64,000 bases of DNA from the NCBI RefSeq assembly GCF_016722765.1, contig NZ_JAEQND010000010.1, forward strand, positions 212,602 to 276,601, read 5' to 3'. The DNA is from Ramlibacter alkalitolerans. GTDB taxonomy: Bacteria; Pseudomonadota; Gammaproteobacteria; Burkholderiales; Burkholderiaceae_C. The position numbers were made by a program, and so were the translations under genes. The notes beneath the pieces were generated by a model. The model ran no database searches. It saw nothing but the letters and a program-made list of their open reading frames with translations, and had not been told where the DNA came from. Each line of letters begins with the position of its first letter. Positions within the stretch are counted from its first letter, which is position 1. This document shows positions 35,106 through 44,187 of the stretch, piece after piece.

Positions 35106-36779
35106 ATGCTCCAAGCGAAACAAGATCTGCTCGCCGCGCTGGCGGCCGGGCTGGAACAGCTGTCGCCGGGTGCGGGGGAGAAGGCGGCCTTCGAAAGCCC
35201 CAAGGTCGCCGCCCACGGCGACCTCGCCTGCACCGCCGCGATGCAGCTGGCCAAGCCGCTCAAGCGCAACCCGCGCCAGGTGGCCGAAGCCCTGCGCGAC
35301 GCGCTGCTGGCCACCCCCGCCTTCGGGCAGTGGGTCGACGCGATCGAGATCGCCGGCCCGGGCTTCCTCAACATCCGCCTCAAGGCCGCGGCCAAGCAGC
35401 AGGTGGTGCGCGAGGCGCTGGCCGCCGGTGCCGGCTTCGGCCAGCAGGCGTTGCATGGGCGCCGCATCCTGGTCGAATTCGTCTCGGCCAATCCCACCGG
35501 GCCGCTGCACGTGGGCCACGGCCGGCAGGCGGCGCTCGGCGACGCGATCTGCAACCTGTACGCCACCCAGGGCTGGAACGTCTACCGCGAGTTCTACTAC
35601 AACGACGCCGGCGTGCAGATCCAGACGCTCGCCACCAGCGTGCAGCTGCGCGCCCGGGGCTTCAAGCCCGGCGACGCCGAATGGCCCGAAGCGGCCTACA
35701 ACGGCGACTACATCCAGGACATCGCCGACGACTTCCTGGCGAAGCAGACGGTGAAGTCCGACGACCGCGAGTACACCGCCAGCGGCGACCCCGATGACCT
35801 CGACGGCATCCGGCAGTTCGCCGTCGCCTACCTGCGCCACGAGCAGGACCTGGACCTGCAGGCCTTCGCGGTGCGCTTCGACAACTACTACCTCGAATCG
35901 AGCCTCTACACCAGCGGCAAGGTCGACACGGTGGTGCAGCGCCTGCGGGACAACGGCAAGACCTACGAGCACGAAGGCGCGCTGTGGCTGAAGTCGACCG
36001 AGTACGGCGACGACAAGGACCGCGTGATGCGCAAGGGCGACGGCACGTACACGTATTTCGTGCCGGACGTCGCGTACCACATCACCAAGTGGGAACGCGG
36101 CTTCACCAAGGTGGTGAACATCCAGGGCACCGACCACCACGGCACGATCGCGCGCGTGCGGGCCGGCCTGCAGGCCGCCGGCGTCGGCATTCCCGAGGGC
36201 TATCCGGACTACGTGCTGCACACCATGGTGCGCGTGATGCGCGGCGGCGAGGAGGTGAAGATCTCCAAGCGCGCCGGCAGCTACGTGACCTTGCGCGACC
36301 TGGTCGAGTGGACCAGCAAGGACGCGGTGCGCTTCTTCCTGCTGTCACGCAAGCCGGACACCGAATACGTGTTCGACGTCGACCTGGCGCTGGCGCAGAA
36401 CAACGACAACCCCGTGTATTACGTCCAGTATGCGCACGCCCGCATCTCCTCGGTGCTGGCGGCCTGGGGCGGCGACGCGGCGGCGCTTCCCGGGGCCGAC
36501 CTGTCGTCGCTGGAACACCCGGCCGCGTTGAACCTGATGCTGCAGCTGGCGCGCTATCCGGAGGTGCTCTCCGCGGCGGCGGCGGATTTCGCCCCGCACG
36601 ACATCACCTTCTACCTGCGCGAACTGGCGGCCGCGTACCACTCTTACTACGACAGCGAACGGATCCTGGTGGACGACGACAAGCTGAAACACGCGCGCCT
36701 GGCGCTGGTGGCTGCGGTCGCGCAGGTATTGCACAATGGACTGGCTGTGCTGGGGGTGAGTGCCCCCCACAAGATGTGA
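35106..36779 (+). CDS. argS: Arginyl-tRNA synthetase
   Basis: This class Ia synthetase of 557 residues has an N-terminal Add-1 domain, then the HIGH-type [32 protein letters not shown] in the catalytic fold, and the anticodon-binding helical domain. Instead of a canonical KMSKS it carries the degenerate [11 protein letters not shown], common for Arg[15 protein letters not shown] is a typical C-terminal motif. The ATG lacks a Shine-Dalgarno sequence and follows a TAAAAT box by 6 nt. A SPOR-domain gene follows after 2 nt. Confidence 0.96.
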   Translation: MLQAKQDLLAALAAGLEQLSPGAGEKAAFESPKVAAHGDLACTAAMQLAKPLKRNPRQVAEALRDALLATPAFGQWVDAIEIAGPGFLNIRLKAAAKQQVVREALAAGAGFGQQALHGRRILVEFVSANPTGPLHVGHGRQAALGDAICNLYATQGWNVYREFYYNDAGVQIQTLATSVQLRARGFKPGDAEWPEAAYNGDYIQDIADDFLAKQTVKSDDREYTASGDPDDLDGIRQFAVAYLRHEQDLDLQAFAVRFDNYYLESSLYTSGKVDTVVQRLRDNGKTYEHEGALWLKSTEYGDDKDRVMRKGDGTYTYFVPDVAYHITKWERGFTKVVNIQGTDHHGTIARVRAGLQAAGVGIPEGYPDYVLHTMVRVMRGGEEVKISKRAGSYVTLRDLVEWTSKDAVRFFLLSRKPDTEYVFDVDLALAQNNDNPVYYVQYAHARISSVLAAWGGDAAALPGADLSSLEHPAALNLMLQLARYPEVLSAAAADFAPHDITFYLRELAAAYHSYYDSERILVDDDKLKHARLALVAAVAQVLHNGLAVLGVSAPHKM

Positions 36780-36781
36780 GC

Positions 36782-37441
36782 ATGAAACAGAAGCAAACCG
36801 GCAATACGTTCGTCGGCATCATCATCGGCGTGGTCGTCGGCCTCGCCGCGGCCCTGGCCGTGGCCGTGTATGTCACCAAGGTCCCCGTCCCGTTCCTGAA
36901 CAAGGGCCCCAGCCGCTCGGCGGAACAGGACGCGGCCGAATCGCGCAAGAACCAGAACTGGGATCCCAACGCGCCCCTGTACGGCAAGAACCCGGCCAAG
37001 CCGCTGCCGCCCGCCCCGGGCGTGGCCGCCTCCGCGCCGGGCGCGCCGTCCACGCCCTCGGCCGCCGCGACGCCCGCGCAGCCGGGGAGGGATGCGGACA
37101 AGGCGAGGGACAAGGAGCCGGTGCCGCCCGCGGTGGCCGGCCGGCCGGCCCCGGCCGACCCCCTGGGCGAACTGGCCACTGCCAAGGCCAGCCCCGGCAG
37201 CGACCCCTTCATCTATTTCGTGCAGGCCGGCGCCTTCCGCACCTCCGACGACGCCGAGGCGCAGCGCGCCAAGCTGTCGCTGATGGGCGTGGAAGCCAAG
37301 GTGACCGAGCGCGAACAGTCCGGCCGGCAGGTGTACCGCGTGCGCGTGGGCCCCTTCAGCAGCAAGGACGACGCCGACCGGCAGAAGGAAAGACTCGACC
37401 AGGGCGGCTTCGAAACCGCGCTGGTGCGCGTCCAGAGGTAG
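36782..37441 (+). CDS. SPOR-domain cell-division protein (FtsN-like)
   Basis: This 219-residue bitopic protein has a short cytosolic start (MKQKQTGNT), one membrane helix (VGIIIGVVVGLAAALAVAVY), a Pro/Ala-rich periplasmic linker of about 100 residues, and a C-terminal SPOR domain (YFVQAGAFRTSDDAEAQRAK, then YRVRVGPFSSKDDADR). SPOR domains bind denuded septal peptidoglycan. The position directly after argS is common in betaproteobacteria, where the gene is often annotated as FtsN-like. It is in a probable operon with argS and perhaps dsbA. Confidence 0.85.
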   Translation: MKQKQTGNTFVGIIIGVVVGLAAALAVAVYVTKVPVPFLNKGPSRSAEQDAAESRKNQNWDPNAPLYGKNPAKPLPPAPGVAASAPGAPSTPSAAATPAQPGRDADKARDKEPVPPAVAGRPAPADPLGELATAKASPGSDPFIYFVQAGAFRTSDDAEAQRAKLSLMGVEAKVTEREQSGRQVYRVRVGPFSSKDDADRQKERLDQGGFETALVRVQR

Positions 37442-37512
37442 TCGCGCGCTGCCCGGCGGTGGAACCAAGCCCCGCCCGGCCCGCTCAGAGGTGTTCAAGG
37501 AGTCACGAAGCA

Positions 37513-38163
37513 ATGAATCGACGGGAATTCACGGTCGCCGCCGGCGCGACGCTCGGCGCCGCCGCGCTCGGCCTGCCCGGGCTGGCACTGGCGCAGTTCA
37601 AGCCGGAAGACGGCAAGCAGTACCACACGCTCGACAAGCGCGTGCCCAGCGATGCGCCGGCCGGCAAGATCGAGGTGATCGAGTTCTTCTGGTACAGCTG
37701 CCCGCACTGCAACGCCTTCGAGCCCCGGCTGTCCGCCTGGACGAAGAAGCTGCCTGCCGACGTGTACTTCCACCGGGTGCCGGTCGCCTTCCGCGACGAC
37801 TTCGTGCCCCAGCAGCGCCTGTACTACACGCTCGAGACGCTGGGCAAGGTCGATGCGCTGCACGCCAAGGTGTTCGACGAGATCCACAACAAGCGCCAGC
37901 CCACCAACAAGGAAGCCGACATCCTGGCCTTCGCCGAGCACAACGGCCTCGACCGGGCGAAATTCCAGGAGATCTACAACTCCTTCTCGGTGCAGACCAA
38001 GTCGCGCCGCGCCAAGCAACTGCAGGACCTGTACGAGGTGCAAGGCGTTCCGTCGATGGGCGTCGCCGGCCGCTACATCACCGATGGCGACATGGCCGGC
38101 AACATGGACCGCGCCCTGCAAGTCGTCGATTACCTGGTGGCCGAAGCCCGCAAGGCCAAGTAA
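37513..38163 (+). CDS. dsbA: Thiol:disulfide interchange protein DsbA
   Basis: This 216-residue periplasmic oxidase introduces disulfides into exported proteins. The active site is CPHC in FFWYSCPHCNAFEPRL, and the cis-Pro loop is VQGVPSMGV. The signal MNRREFTVAAGATLGAAALG carries a twin-arginine-like RREF box rather than a plain Sec signal. It is 71 nt after the SPOR gene and ends with a terminator before lptA. A partner DsbB is not in the window. Confidence 0.93.
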   Translation: MNRREFTVAAGATLGAAALGLPGLALAQFKPEDGKQYHTLDKRVPSDAPAGKIEVIEFFWYSCPHCNAFEPRLSAWTKKLPADVYFHRVPVAFRDDFVPQQRLYYTLETLGKVDALHAKVFDEIHNKRQPTNKEADILAFAEHNGLDRAKFQEIYNSFSVQTKSRRAKQLQDLYEVQGVPSMGVAGRYITDGDMAGNMDRALQVVDYLVAEARKAK

Positions 38164-38204
38164 AAAGCACGCAAGGCCGCCTTCCCAGGCTTTGCCGGTC
38201 ATCG

Positions 38205-38230
38205 AAAGAGCCCGCCGATGCGGGCTTTTT
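38205..38230 (+). terminator. Rho-independent terminator after dsbA
   Basis: The AGCCCGC-CGAT-GCGGGCT stem-loop is followed by TTTT and preceded by AAAG. It separates the argS-SPOR-dsbA unit from lptA-lptB-rpoN. Confidence 0.88.
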
Positions 38231-38243
38231 CGTCTCCAATGGA

Positions 38244-38249
38244 TACAAT
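38244..38249 (+). promoter_or_regulatory. Candidate -10 element for lptA-lptB-rpoN
   Basis: TACAAT lies 21 nt ahead of the lptA ATG, immediately after the dsbA terminator. The -35 region is not convincing. Confidence 0.4.
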
Positions 38250-38270
38250 CGCAGCAAGATTCGTGCCTCT

Positions 38271-38933
38271 ATGAAGAACAAGACCGCCTGTTTCCCGCTT
38301 GCACTCCTCCTCGCACTCGCCGCCGCACCCGCCGGTGCCGAGCGCGCGGACCGCAACAAGCCCATGAACATCGAGGCCGACTCGCTGCGCTATGACGACC
38401 TCCAGCAGACCAGCATCTTCACCGGCAAGGTGGTGGTGACCAAGGGCACGATCGTGATCCGCGGCGCGAAGATGGTGGTCAAGCAGGACCCGGAGGGCTT
38501 CCAGTCCGGCACCGTCACGGCCGAACCGGGCCAGCAGGCCTACTTCAAGCAGAAGCGCGACGGCGTGGACGAGTACATCGAGGGCGAGGCCGAGACCATC
38601 CAGTACGACGGCAAGGCCGACCGGGTGAAGTTCATCGGCCGCGCGGAGATGCGGCGCCTGCGCGGCGCCGCCGTCAACGACGAGACCAGCGGCTCCGTGA
38701 TCACCTACGACAACACCAACGACCAGTTCACCGTGGAAGGCGGCGCCTCCGCCGGCGGCACGCCCTCCAATCCGGGCGGGCGGGTGCGTGCCACCCTGGC
38801 GCCGCGCCCTGCCGCGTCCGGGGCGGCGGGCGCCGGCGCCGGCGGCCGGGCCAGCGCGACGCTGCCGGCGCCGCAGTCGCCCGCGTCGGCCCGCCTGCGT
38901 CCCTCCACCGGCCTTCCGCCGGAGACCCGCTGA
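38271..38933 (+). CDS. lptA: Lipopolysaccharide transport periplasmic protein LptA
   Basis: This 220-residue protein forms the periplasmic bridge of the Lpt machine. A signal peptide of about 23 residues ([20 protein letters not shown]) is followed by [20 protein letters not shown] and the repeating beta-jellyroll strands. The last 60 or so residues are Ala/Pro/Gly-rich and probably disordered, a common betaproteobacterial extension. Its stop overlaps the lptB start. The usual upstream kdsC and lptC genes are absent here and are replaced by dsbA. Confidence 0.93.
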   Translation: MKNKTACFPLALLLALAAAPAGAERADRNKPMNIEADSLRYDDLQQTSIFTGKVVVTKGTIVIRGAKMVVKQDPEGFQSGTVTAEPGQQAYFKQKRDGVDEYIEGEAETIQYDGKADRVKFIGRAEMRRLRGAAVNDETSGSVITYDNTNDQFTVEGGASAGGTPSNPGGRVRATLAPRPAASGAAGAGAGGRASATLPAPQSPASARLRPSTGLPPETR

Positions 38934-39718
38934 TGGGCGAAGCCGAGATGGTCCACGTGGAGCCGCAGCTGGCGCTCACGAGCCGGCTGGAAGCGCGCCA
39001 CCTGCGCAAGTCCTATGGCGGCCGCGCGGTGGTCAAGGACGTCTCGCTGGCCGTGGACAAGGGCGAGGTGGTGGGGCTGCTGGGCCCCAACGGCGCCGGC
39101 AAGACGACTTCCTTCTACATGATCGTCGGGCTGGTGCGGGCCGACGGGGGCGAGATCTCCATCGACGGCCAGTCGGTCGAGCACATGCCGATCCACCGCC
39201 GCTCGCGCCTGGGCCTGTCCTACCTGCCGCAGGAAGCGTCCATCTTCCGCAAGCTCAACGTGGCCGACAACGTGCGGGCGGTACTGGAACTGCAGCGCGG
39301 CCCGGAGGGCAAGTCGCTGTCCTCGGCGGAGATCGAGCAGCGCCTCACGGCGTTGCTGCAGGACCTGCGGGTCGACCACCTGCGCGACTCCCCGGCGCTG
39401 GCGCTCTCGGGCGGCGAGCGGCGCCGGGTGGAGATCGCCCGCGCGCTGGCCACCCAACCGAGATTCATCCTGCTGGACGAGCCGTTTGCCGGGATCGACC
39501 CGATCGCGGTGATCGAGATCCAGCGCATCATCAGTTTCCTGAAGTCGCGCGGGATCGGTGTCCTGATCACCGACCACAACGTCCGGGAAACGCTGGGCAT
39601 CTGCGATCACGCGTACATCATCAGCGAGGGACGGGTGCTCGCCCAGGGCACGCCGGCTGACATCGTGAACAACGCGGACGTGCGCCGGGTCTACCTGGGC
39701 GAACACTTCCGCATGTGA
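38933..39718 (+). CDS. lptB: LPS export ABC transporter ATP-binding protein LptB
   Basis: This 261-residue ATPase powers lipopolysaccharide extraction from the inner membrane with LptF and LptG. The Walker [10 protein letters not shown] is at 51-59, [15 protein letters not shown] is the signature, the Walker B is [15 protein letters not shown] and the H-loop is [11 protein letters not shown]; these are the exact family motifs. It has about 20 extra N-terminal residues compared with E. coli LptB. It overlaps lptA by one base and is followed by rpoN after 16 nt. Confidence 0.95.
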   Translation: MGEAEMVHVEPQLALTSRLEARHLRKSYGGRAVVKDVSLAVDKGEVVGLLGPNGAGKTTSFYMIVGLVRADGGEISIDGQSVEHMPIHRRSRLGLSYLPQEASIFRKLNVADNVRAVLELQRGPEGKSLSSAEIEQRLTALLQDLRVDHLRDSPALALSGGERRRVEIARALATQPRFILLDEPFAGIDPIAVIEIQRIISFLKSRGIGVLITDHNVRETLGICDHAYIISEGRVLAQGTPADIVNNADVRRVYLGEHFRM

Positions 39719-39734
39719 GGGGAGCAGGGGAGAA

Positions 39735-41333
39735 ATGAAGCAGGGACTGGCACTGCGTGTCTCGCAGCATCTGGCGCTGACACCGCAGCTGCAGCAGTCG
39801 ATCCGGCTGCTGCAGCTGTCCACGCTGGAACTGGGGCAGGAGATCCAGACCATGCTGGACGAGAACCCCTTCCTGGACGTGCAGGGCGAAGAGGCCGGCG
39901 AGGATTTCGGCATCGCGGTGTCCGACCAGAAGCCGGCCGCGGATGAACCCGAGACCGGCTTCGAGGGCAGCGTGGGCTCGCTGGACGGCGCGGGCACGTC
40001 CACCTCCACCAGCTCCTCCTCGACATCAGAGGCGGAGCCGGAAGCCGGCGAGTTCGGCAGCGGCACCGTGGAGAGCGAGCCCAGCTGGGAAGGCGACGGC
40101 AGCACCGAGACCGTGCCCGACGACGGCGAATGGGGCGGCGACGCGCCGGCCGCCAAGCGCAACAACGGCGGCGACGACGACGAGGTCGACGCGACGGATC
40201 TCGCGCGCGGCAACGAATCGCTGCAGTCCTGGCTGCACCGGCAGGCGCTTTCACTGCGCCTGGGCGAGGAAGACCAGATGGCGCTGCGCTTCCTGATCGA
40301 ATCGCTCAACGACGACGGCTACCTCGAGGAACCGCTGCAGGAACTGGCCGCCGGCCTGGCGCCGGACGACCTGGAGCAACAGGAGGAACTGGTCCACCGC
40401 TTCACCGTGGCCCTGCGCCTGCTGCAGACGCTGGACCCGGCCGGTGTCGGCGCGCGCAACCTGGCCGAATGCCTGACGCTGCAGCTCAAGGCGATGCAGC
40501 AGGACGAGGAAGACGAGGACATCGCCGCCTGTGCCGCCGCGATCAAGATCTGCCAGCAGTCGATCGACCTGCTGGCCAAGCGCGACATCAAGCGGCTGGC
40601 GCAGATCTGCGGCGAAACCGAGGCCAACGTGCGCTCGGCGATCGGCCTGATCACGCGGCTGGAGCCCAAGCCGGGCCGGCGCTTCGTCGACGTCGAGCGC
40701 AACGTGGTGATTCCCGACGTGCTCGTCACGCAGGTCGGCAAGGGCTCGCGCGCCAACTTCCGCGTGCAGCTCAATCCCGACGTGATGCCGCGGCTGCGCG
40801 TGCACGACGTCTATGCCGGCGCGCTCAAGTCGCACAAGGGCGAGGGCCACCAGGCGCTGCAGCAGCGGCTGCAGGAGGCGCGCTGGTTCATCAAGAACAT
40901 CCAGCAGCGCTTCGACACCATCCTGCGCGTGTCCACCGCCATCGTGGAGCGGCAGCGCAACTTCTTCATCCACGGCGAACTCGCGATGCGGCCGCTGGTG
41001 CTGCGCGAGATCGCCGACGAACTGGGCCTGCACGAGTCCACCATCTCGCGGGTGACGACCGCCAAGTACATGTCCACCCCCTTCGGGACCTTCGAGCTGA
41101 AGTACTTCTTCGGCTCGGCACTCGGTACCGAAACCGGCGGCAATGCCTCGAGCACCGCCGTGCGTGCGCTGATCAAGCAGTTCGTCTCGTCGGAGAACGC
41201 GAAGAAGCCGCTGTCGGACAGCCAGATCTCCGAGATGCTCAAGGAGCAGGGCATCGAATGCGCCCGCCGCACGGTGGCCAAGTACCGCGAGGCGCTGCGC
41301 ATCGCCCCGGCCAACCTGCGCAAGGCCCTGTGA
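39735..41333 (+). CDS. rpoN: RNA polymerase sigma-54 factor
   Basis: This 532-residue factor directs enhancer-dependent transcription. Region I is the Gln/Leu-rich start (LALTPQLQQSIRLLQLSTLE), followed by an acidic region II (about 55-150), a core-binding region, the HTH (ADELGLHESTISRVTTAKYM), and the RpoN box ARRTVAKYRE near the C-terminus. GGAG precedes the ATG. The hpf, ptsN and hprK genes that normally follow are 36 kb away. Its stop overlaps the GTG of the next gene. Confidence 0.97.
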   Translation: MKQGLALRVSQHLALTPQLQQSIRLLQLSTLELGQEIQTMLDENPFLDVQGEEAGEDFGIAVSDQKPAADEPETGFEGSVGSLDGAGTSTSTSSSSTSEAEPEAGEFGSGTVESEPSWEGDGSTETVPDDGEWGGDAPAAKRNNGGDDDEVDATDLARGNESLQSWLHRQALSLRLGEEDQMALRFLIESLNDDGYLEEPLQELAAGLAPDDLEQQEELVHRFTVALRLLQTLDPAGVGARNLAECLTLQLKAMQQDEEDEDIAACAAAIKICQQSIDLLAKRDIKRLAQICGETEANVRSAIGLITRLEPKPGRRFVDVERNVVIPDVLVTQVGKGSRANFRVQLNPDVMPRLRVHDVYAGALKSHKGEGHQALQQRLQEARWFIKNIQQRFDTILRVSTAIVERQRNFFIHGELAMRPLVLREIADELGLHESTISRVTTAKYMSTPFGTFELKYFFGSALGTETGGNASSTAVRALIKQFVSSENAKKPLSDSQISEMLKEQGIECARRTVAKYREALRIAPANLRKAL

Positions 41334-42583
41334 GCGACGCCTTCCCGCTGTTCCTGCCCTGCGCCGCGGGCGTCGAGGCCTACCTCGAATCCGAAGTCGC
41401 GCGCATCCTCGGTCTTGCTCCCTCCCCCTCCGGGGGAGGGTCGGGGTGGGGGCGCTCCGACCTGCGCGCCGTCCGCGGCGGCGTGCAGCTGACGGCCGAC
41501 TGGAACGCCGTGCTGCGCCTGAACCTCCACAGCCGCCTCACCCAGCGCGTCCTCGTGCAGCTCGCGCACCTGCCTTATCGCGGCGAGCAGGACCTGTACG
41601 AGGCCGCTTCGGCCGTCCCCTGGGAGGACTGGTTCACCGCCCGCGAGAGCTTCAAGATCGAACTCACCGCGCAGCACAGCCCGCTCAAGAGCCTGAACTT
41701 CGCCGCGCTGCGCATCAAGGATGCGGTGGCCGACCGCTTCCGCAATCGCGGCGGGGTGCGGCCCGACGTCGACACGCAGCGGCCCGCCGTGCGCATCTTC
41801 GGCCACCTCGCGGCCGAGACGGCCACGCTCTACATCGACACCTCGGGCGAGCCGCTGTTCAAGCGCGGCTGGCGCGAGGACAAGGGCGAGGCGCCGCTGA
41901 AGGAGACGCTGGCGGCGGCGATGCTCGCAGCCAGCGGCTGGGACGGCAGCGTGCCGCTGTACGACCCCTGCTGCGGCAGCGGCACCATCGTGATCGAGGC
42001 GGCGCAGCTGGCCTGCAACATCGCGCCCGGCCTGCTGCGGCGTTTCTGCTTCGAGCGCCTGCGGCTGCACGCGGCCCCGCAGTGGGCGGCGCTCAAGGCC
42101 GAAGCGCAGGCGGCGCGGCGGGCACCCGCGGCACCGATCTTCGGCAGCGACGTCGCCTTCCGCATGGTCGATTTCGCGCAGCGCAACGCCCAGCGCGCCG
42201 GTGTCGCCGACGTGGTGCAGCTGCGTGGCGGCGACGCGCTGCAGCGCATGCCGCCTTCCGAAACGCCCGGCATGCTGCTGCTCAATCCGCCTTATGGCGA
42301 GCGCATCGAGGCCGGCGGCATCGCCGGGCCGGGCCGTGGTGGCCGCGAGCGCGCCCAGATGGAGCAGGCCGGCGACTTCTTCGCCCAGCTCGCGAGCCAC
42401 TGGAAACGCAACTACGCCGGCTGGACGGCCTGGGTGCTGTCGCCGGATGCCAGGCTGCCCGGCCGCATGCGGCTGAAGGAATCGCGCCGGATCCCGATGT
42501 GGAACGGCCCGATCGAATGCCGCCTGCTGCGCTTCGACATGGTGGCCGGCTCGGCCCGCAGCCGCGATGCAGCTGGTCCTTGA
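41330..42583 (+). CDS. THUMP-domain class I methyltransferase, RlmL/YcbY N-terminal type
   Basis: This 417-residue protein has a THUMP RNA-binding region, then a Rossmann methyltransferase fold with YDPCCGSGTIVIEAAQLA (SAM site) and the adenine/guanine-N2 type NPPY motif in LLNPPYGERIE near residue 318. This is the m2G2445-type 23S rRNA enzyme without the RlmK domain. The GTG at 41330 overlaps the rpoN stop. Residues 30-43 (APSPSGGGSGWGRS) come from a GC-rich repeat inserted in frame within the THUMP region. It overlaps the PIN gene by 17 nt. Confidence 0.85.
   Translation: MSDAFPLFLPCAAGVEAYLESEVARILGLAPSPSGGGSGWGRSDLRAVRGGVQLTADWNAVLRLNLHSRLTQRVLVQLAHLPYRGEQDLYEAASAVPWEDWFTARESFKIELTAQHSPLKSLNFAALRIKDAVADRFRNRGGVRPDVDTQRPAVRIFGHLAAETATLYIDTSGEPLFKRGWREDKGEAPLKETLAAAMLAASGWDGSVPLYDPCCGSGTIVIEAAQLACNIAPGLLRRFCFERLRLHAAPQWAALKAEAQAARRAPAAPIFGSDVAFRMVDFAQRNAQRAGVADVVQLRGGDALQRMPPSETPGMLLLNPPYGERIEAGGIAGPGRGGRERAQMEQAGDFFAQLASHWKRNYAGWTAWVLSPDARLPGRMRLKESRRIPMWNGPIECRLLRFDMVAGSARSRDAAGP
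41418..41458. repeat. GC-rich repeat arm inside the methyltransferase gene
   Basis: CTCCCCCTCCGGGGGAGGG followed by GGGGTGGGGGCGC is the same arm found at both ends of 12462-12619. It keeps the reading frame and adds about 14 residues. Confidence 0.8.
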
Positions 42584-42971
42584 TACCAACATCGTGCTGG
42601 ACCTGCTGGTCTTCGCAGACCCGAAGGTGCAGTCCCTCTCGCAAGGCCTCGGCGCGGGCGAGCTGCGCTGGCTCGCCACGGCGGAGATGCGCGAGGAACT
42701 GGCCCGCGTGCTGTGCTACCCCAAGCTGGCGGAGCGCCTGGCGTCCGTCCGCGGCAGCGAGGCCGCGGTGCTGGCCCGGTTCGATCTCCAGGCCCGGCTG
42801 GTCGAGGCGCCGCCCAAGGCCAGCGTGACCTGCGGCGACCCCGACGACCAGAAGTTCATCGACCTCGCCGTGGCGCACCGGTGCACCCTGCTGTCCAAGG
42901 ACCGGGAGGTCCTGCGGATGAGGAAGCGCCTGGAGCGGCTCGAGGTGCGGGCCGCCGCGTGCCTGGCCTGA
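42567..42971 (+). CDS. PIN-domain protein, putative toxin component
   Basis: This 134-residue PIN-fold nuclease belongs to the family often annotated as a putative toxin-antitoxin toxin. The acidic Mg2+ site is visible: Asp6 in VLDTN, Glu44 in REELARVL, CGDPDDQKFIDLA at 89-101, and Asp112 in SKDREVL. No antitoxin gene is adjacent: the start overlaps the methyltransferase and the next gene is 116 nt downstream with different character. It may be a solitary RNase acting on tRNA or mRNA. There is no signal of recent transfer in base composition. Confidence 0.8.
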   Translation: MQLVLDTNIVLDLLVFADPKVQSLSQGLGAGELRWLATAEMREELARVLCYPKLAERLASVRGSEAAVLARFDLQARLVEAPPKASVTCGDPDDQKFIDLAVAHRCTLLSKDREVLRMRKRLERLEVRAAACLA

Positions 42972-43087
42972 GGTAACGCACGGTAGCGCCTGTTTCCTAC
43001 GCCCGCGTTAGGCGGTCAGCCACGGCGCCGCCCTTCAGGTGGCGGTAACTTGCGTGCTGCACAACGCAGATACACCAAAGGCGCACC

Positions 43088-43297
43088 ATGACCGAGCTCA
43101 CCCTGTTCTCTCCGTTCGCCGACACCCAGGCCGGGGCCGTGGCCGCCGCCGCTGCCACCGAGCAGTCGTGCGAGGAATGCGCCGGCACCGGCGGCTGGTA
43201 CCGCTACGAGCCGGCGCTGGACCCGGCGCCCGGCCTGCTCTATCTCTCCTGCCTCCACTGCCGCGGCAGCGGCCGGCTTGGCTCGGCCCAGGGCTGA
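43088..43297 (+). CDS. Small protein with two CxxC knuckles (69 aa)
   Basis: This hypothetical protein has two zinc-knuckle-like motifs, CEECAGTGGWYR and CLHCRGSGRLG, resembling half of the DnaJ cysteine-rich domain (CxxCxGxG). A 23-residue Ala-rich start precedes them. A probable metal-binding site is the only functional clue. AAAGGCGCACC precedes the ATG at 43088, a modest Shine-Dalgarno. It stands alone between the PIN gene and another small gene. Confidence 0.6.
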   Translation: MTELTLFSPFADTQAGAVAAAAATEQSCEECAGTGGWYRYEPALDPAPGLLYLSCLHCRGSGRLGSAQG

Positions 43298-43403
43298 GTA
43301 CTACGTCCACGCAGGCACCCCGCCCATGCCACAGCGCTCCGGTTCCGACAGTCGCGGTTGCGGGCACGTGTCATGCTTGGAAACAGGTGAAGAGAGCAAC
43401 GAC

Positions 43404-43691
43404 GTGACCCCCTACCACCCCGACACGAACGATGAACGCAACGCCAGGCTGGTGCGCAACCTCCTCGCGCTGCGCATGGTCCTTGCCATGGACCAGATGC
43501 AAACGGGGCGGTGGAGCGACCGGATCGAGGAAATCGACGAGGAACTCGCCAACCTCGGGCACGACATGAAATCGACGGCCGCCAGCGCCGCCGAGGGCCT
43601 GCGCCGCAGCGTGCTGCTGCCGCGCCTGGTCAAGCAGCGCCGCGTGCGGACCAACCACCGCGCCGCCATCCGCGCCGGTTCACGCAACTGA
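43404..43691 (+). CDS. Hypothetical charged helical protein (95 aa)
   Basis: The GTG at 43404, preceded by GAAGAGAGCAAC, opens a frame of 95 residues. The product is predicted helical and highly charged (NARLVRNLLALRMVLAMDQM, then IEEIDEELANLGHDM), with a basic C-terminus (QRRVRTNHRAAIRAG). No domain is recognised. The basic tail would suit nucleic-acid or membrane contact, but that is guesswork. It converges on cinA with 7 nt between the stops. Confidence 0.55.
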   Translation: MTPYHPDTNDERNARLVRNLLALRMVLAMDQMQTGRWSDRIEEIDEELANLGHDMKSTAASAAEGLRRSVLLPRLVKQRRVRTNHRAAIRAGSRN

Positions 43692-43698
43692 GCCGCGC

Positions 43699-44187
43699 TC
43701 AGCTGCGCACCAGCTCCACCAGCCTTTGCAGCGCGCGCCGCACCGTGGCGGTGCGGATCGCCGCGCGGTCGCCCGGAAAGAGGCGCATCTCGCTGGACAG
43801 GCGGCCATCCACCTGGAAACCGAACCAAACCGTCCCCACCGGTTTTTGGGCATTTCCCCCAGTCGGCCCCGCAATCCCCGTGACCGCCACCCCCACCTGG
43901 GCGTGCGAATGGCGCACCGCGCCGAAGGCCATCGCCCGCGCGACCACCTCGCTGACGGCGCCGTGCTGCGCAATGAGGTCGGGATCGACGCCCAGCAACT
44001 CCTGCTTGGCCTCGTTCGAGTAGCTCACGACGCCGCGCTCGAACCACTGGCTCGAGCCGGCCAGGTCGGTGCAGGCCGCAGCGATCATCCCGCCGGTGCA
44101 GCTTTCCGCCGCGGCCAGCATCCAGCCGCGTGCCAGCAGCGCCTGCGCGAGCTGCTCGCACAAGGCCGAGATCGAGGGTTCGTTCAC
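43699..44187 (-). CDS. pncC: Nicotinamide-nucleotide amidohydrolase (CinA C-terminal/PncC type)
   Basis: This 162-residue protein hydrolyses nicotinamide mononucleotide to the acid form for NAD recycling. AAESCTGGMIAAACTDLAGS and VGVAVTGIAGPTGG, then KPVGTVWFGF, are the family hallmarks. It is the single-domain form, lacking the N-terminal COG1058 domain of CinA. The GTG at 44187 overlaps the pgpA stop as GTGA; a second GTG three bases earlier is possible. It is the last gene of a long minus-strand series. Confidence 0.92.
   Translation of the reverse strand: MNEPSISALCEQLAQALLARGWMLAAAESCTGGMIAAACTDLAGSSQWFERGVVSYSNEAKQELLGVDPDLIAQHGAVSEVVARAMAFGAVRHSHAQVGVAVTGIAGPTGGNAQKPVGTVWFGFQVDGRLSSEMRLFPGDRAAIRTATVRRALQRLVELVRS

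Noticed and set aside
42567..43297. PIN gene plus the 69-residue Cys protein as a toxin-antitoxin pair
   Set aside because: They are separated by 116 nt with a separate promoter region, the order and spacing are atypical, and the Cys protein has no DNA-binding antitoxin features.
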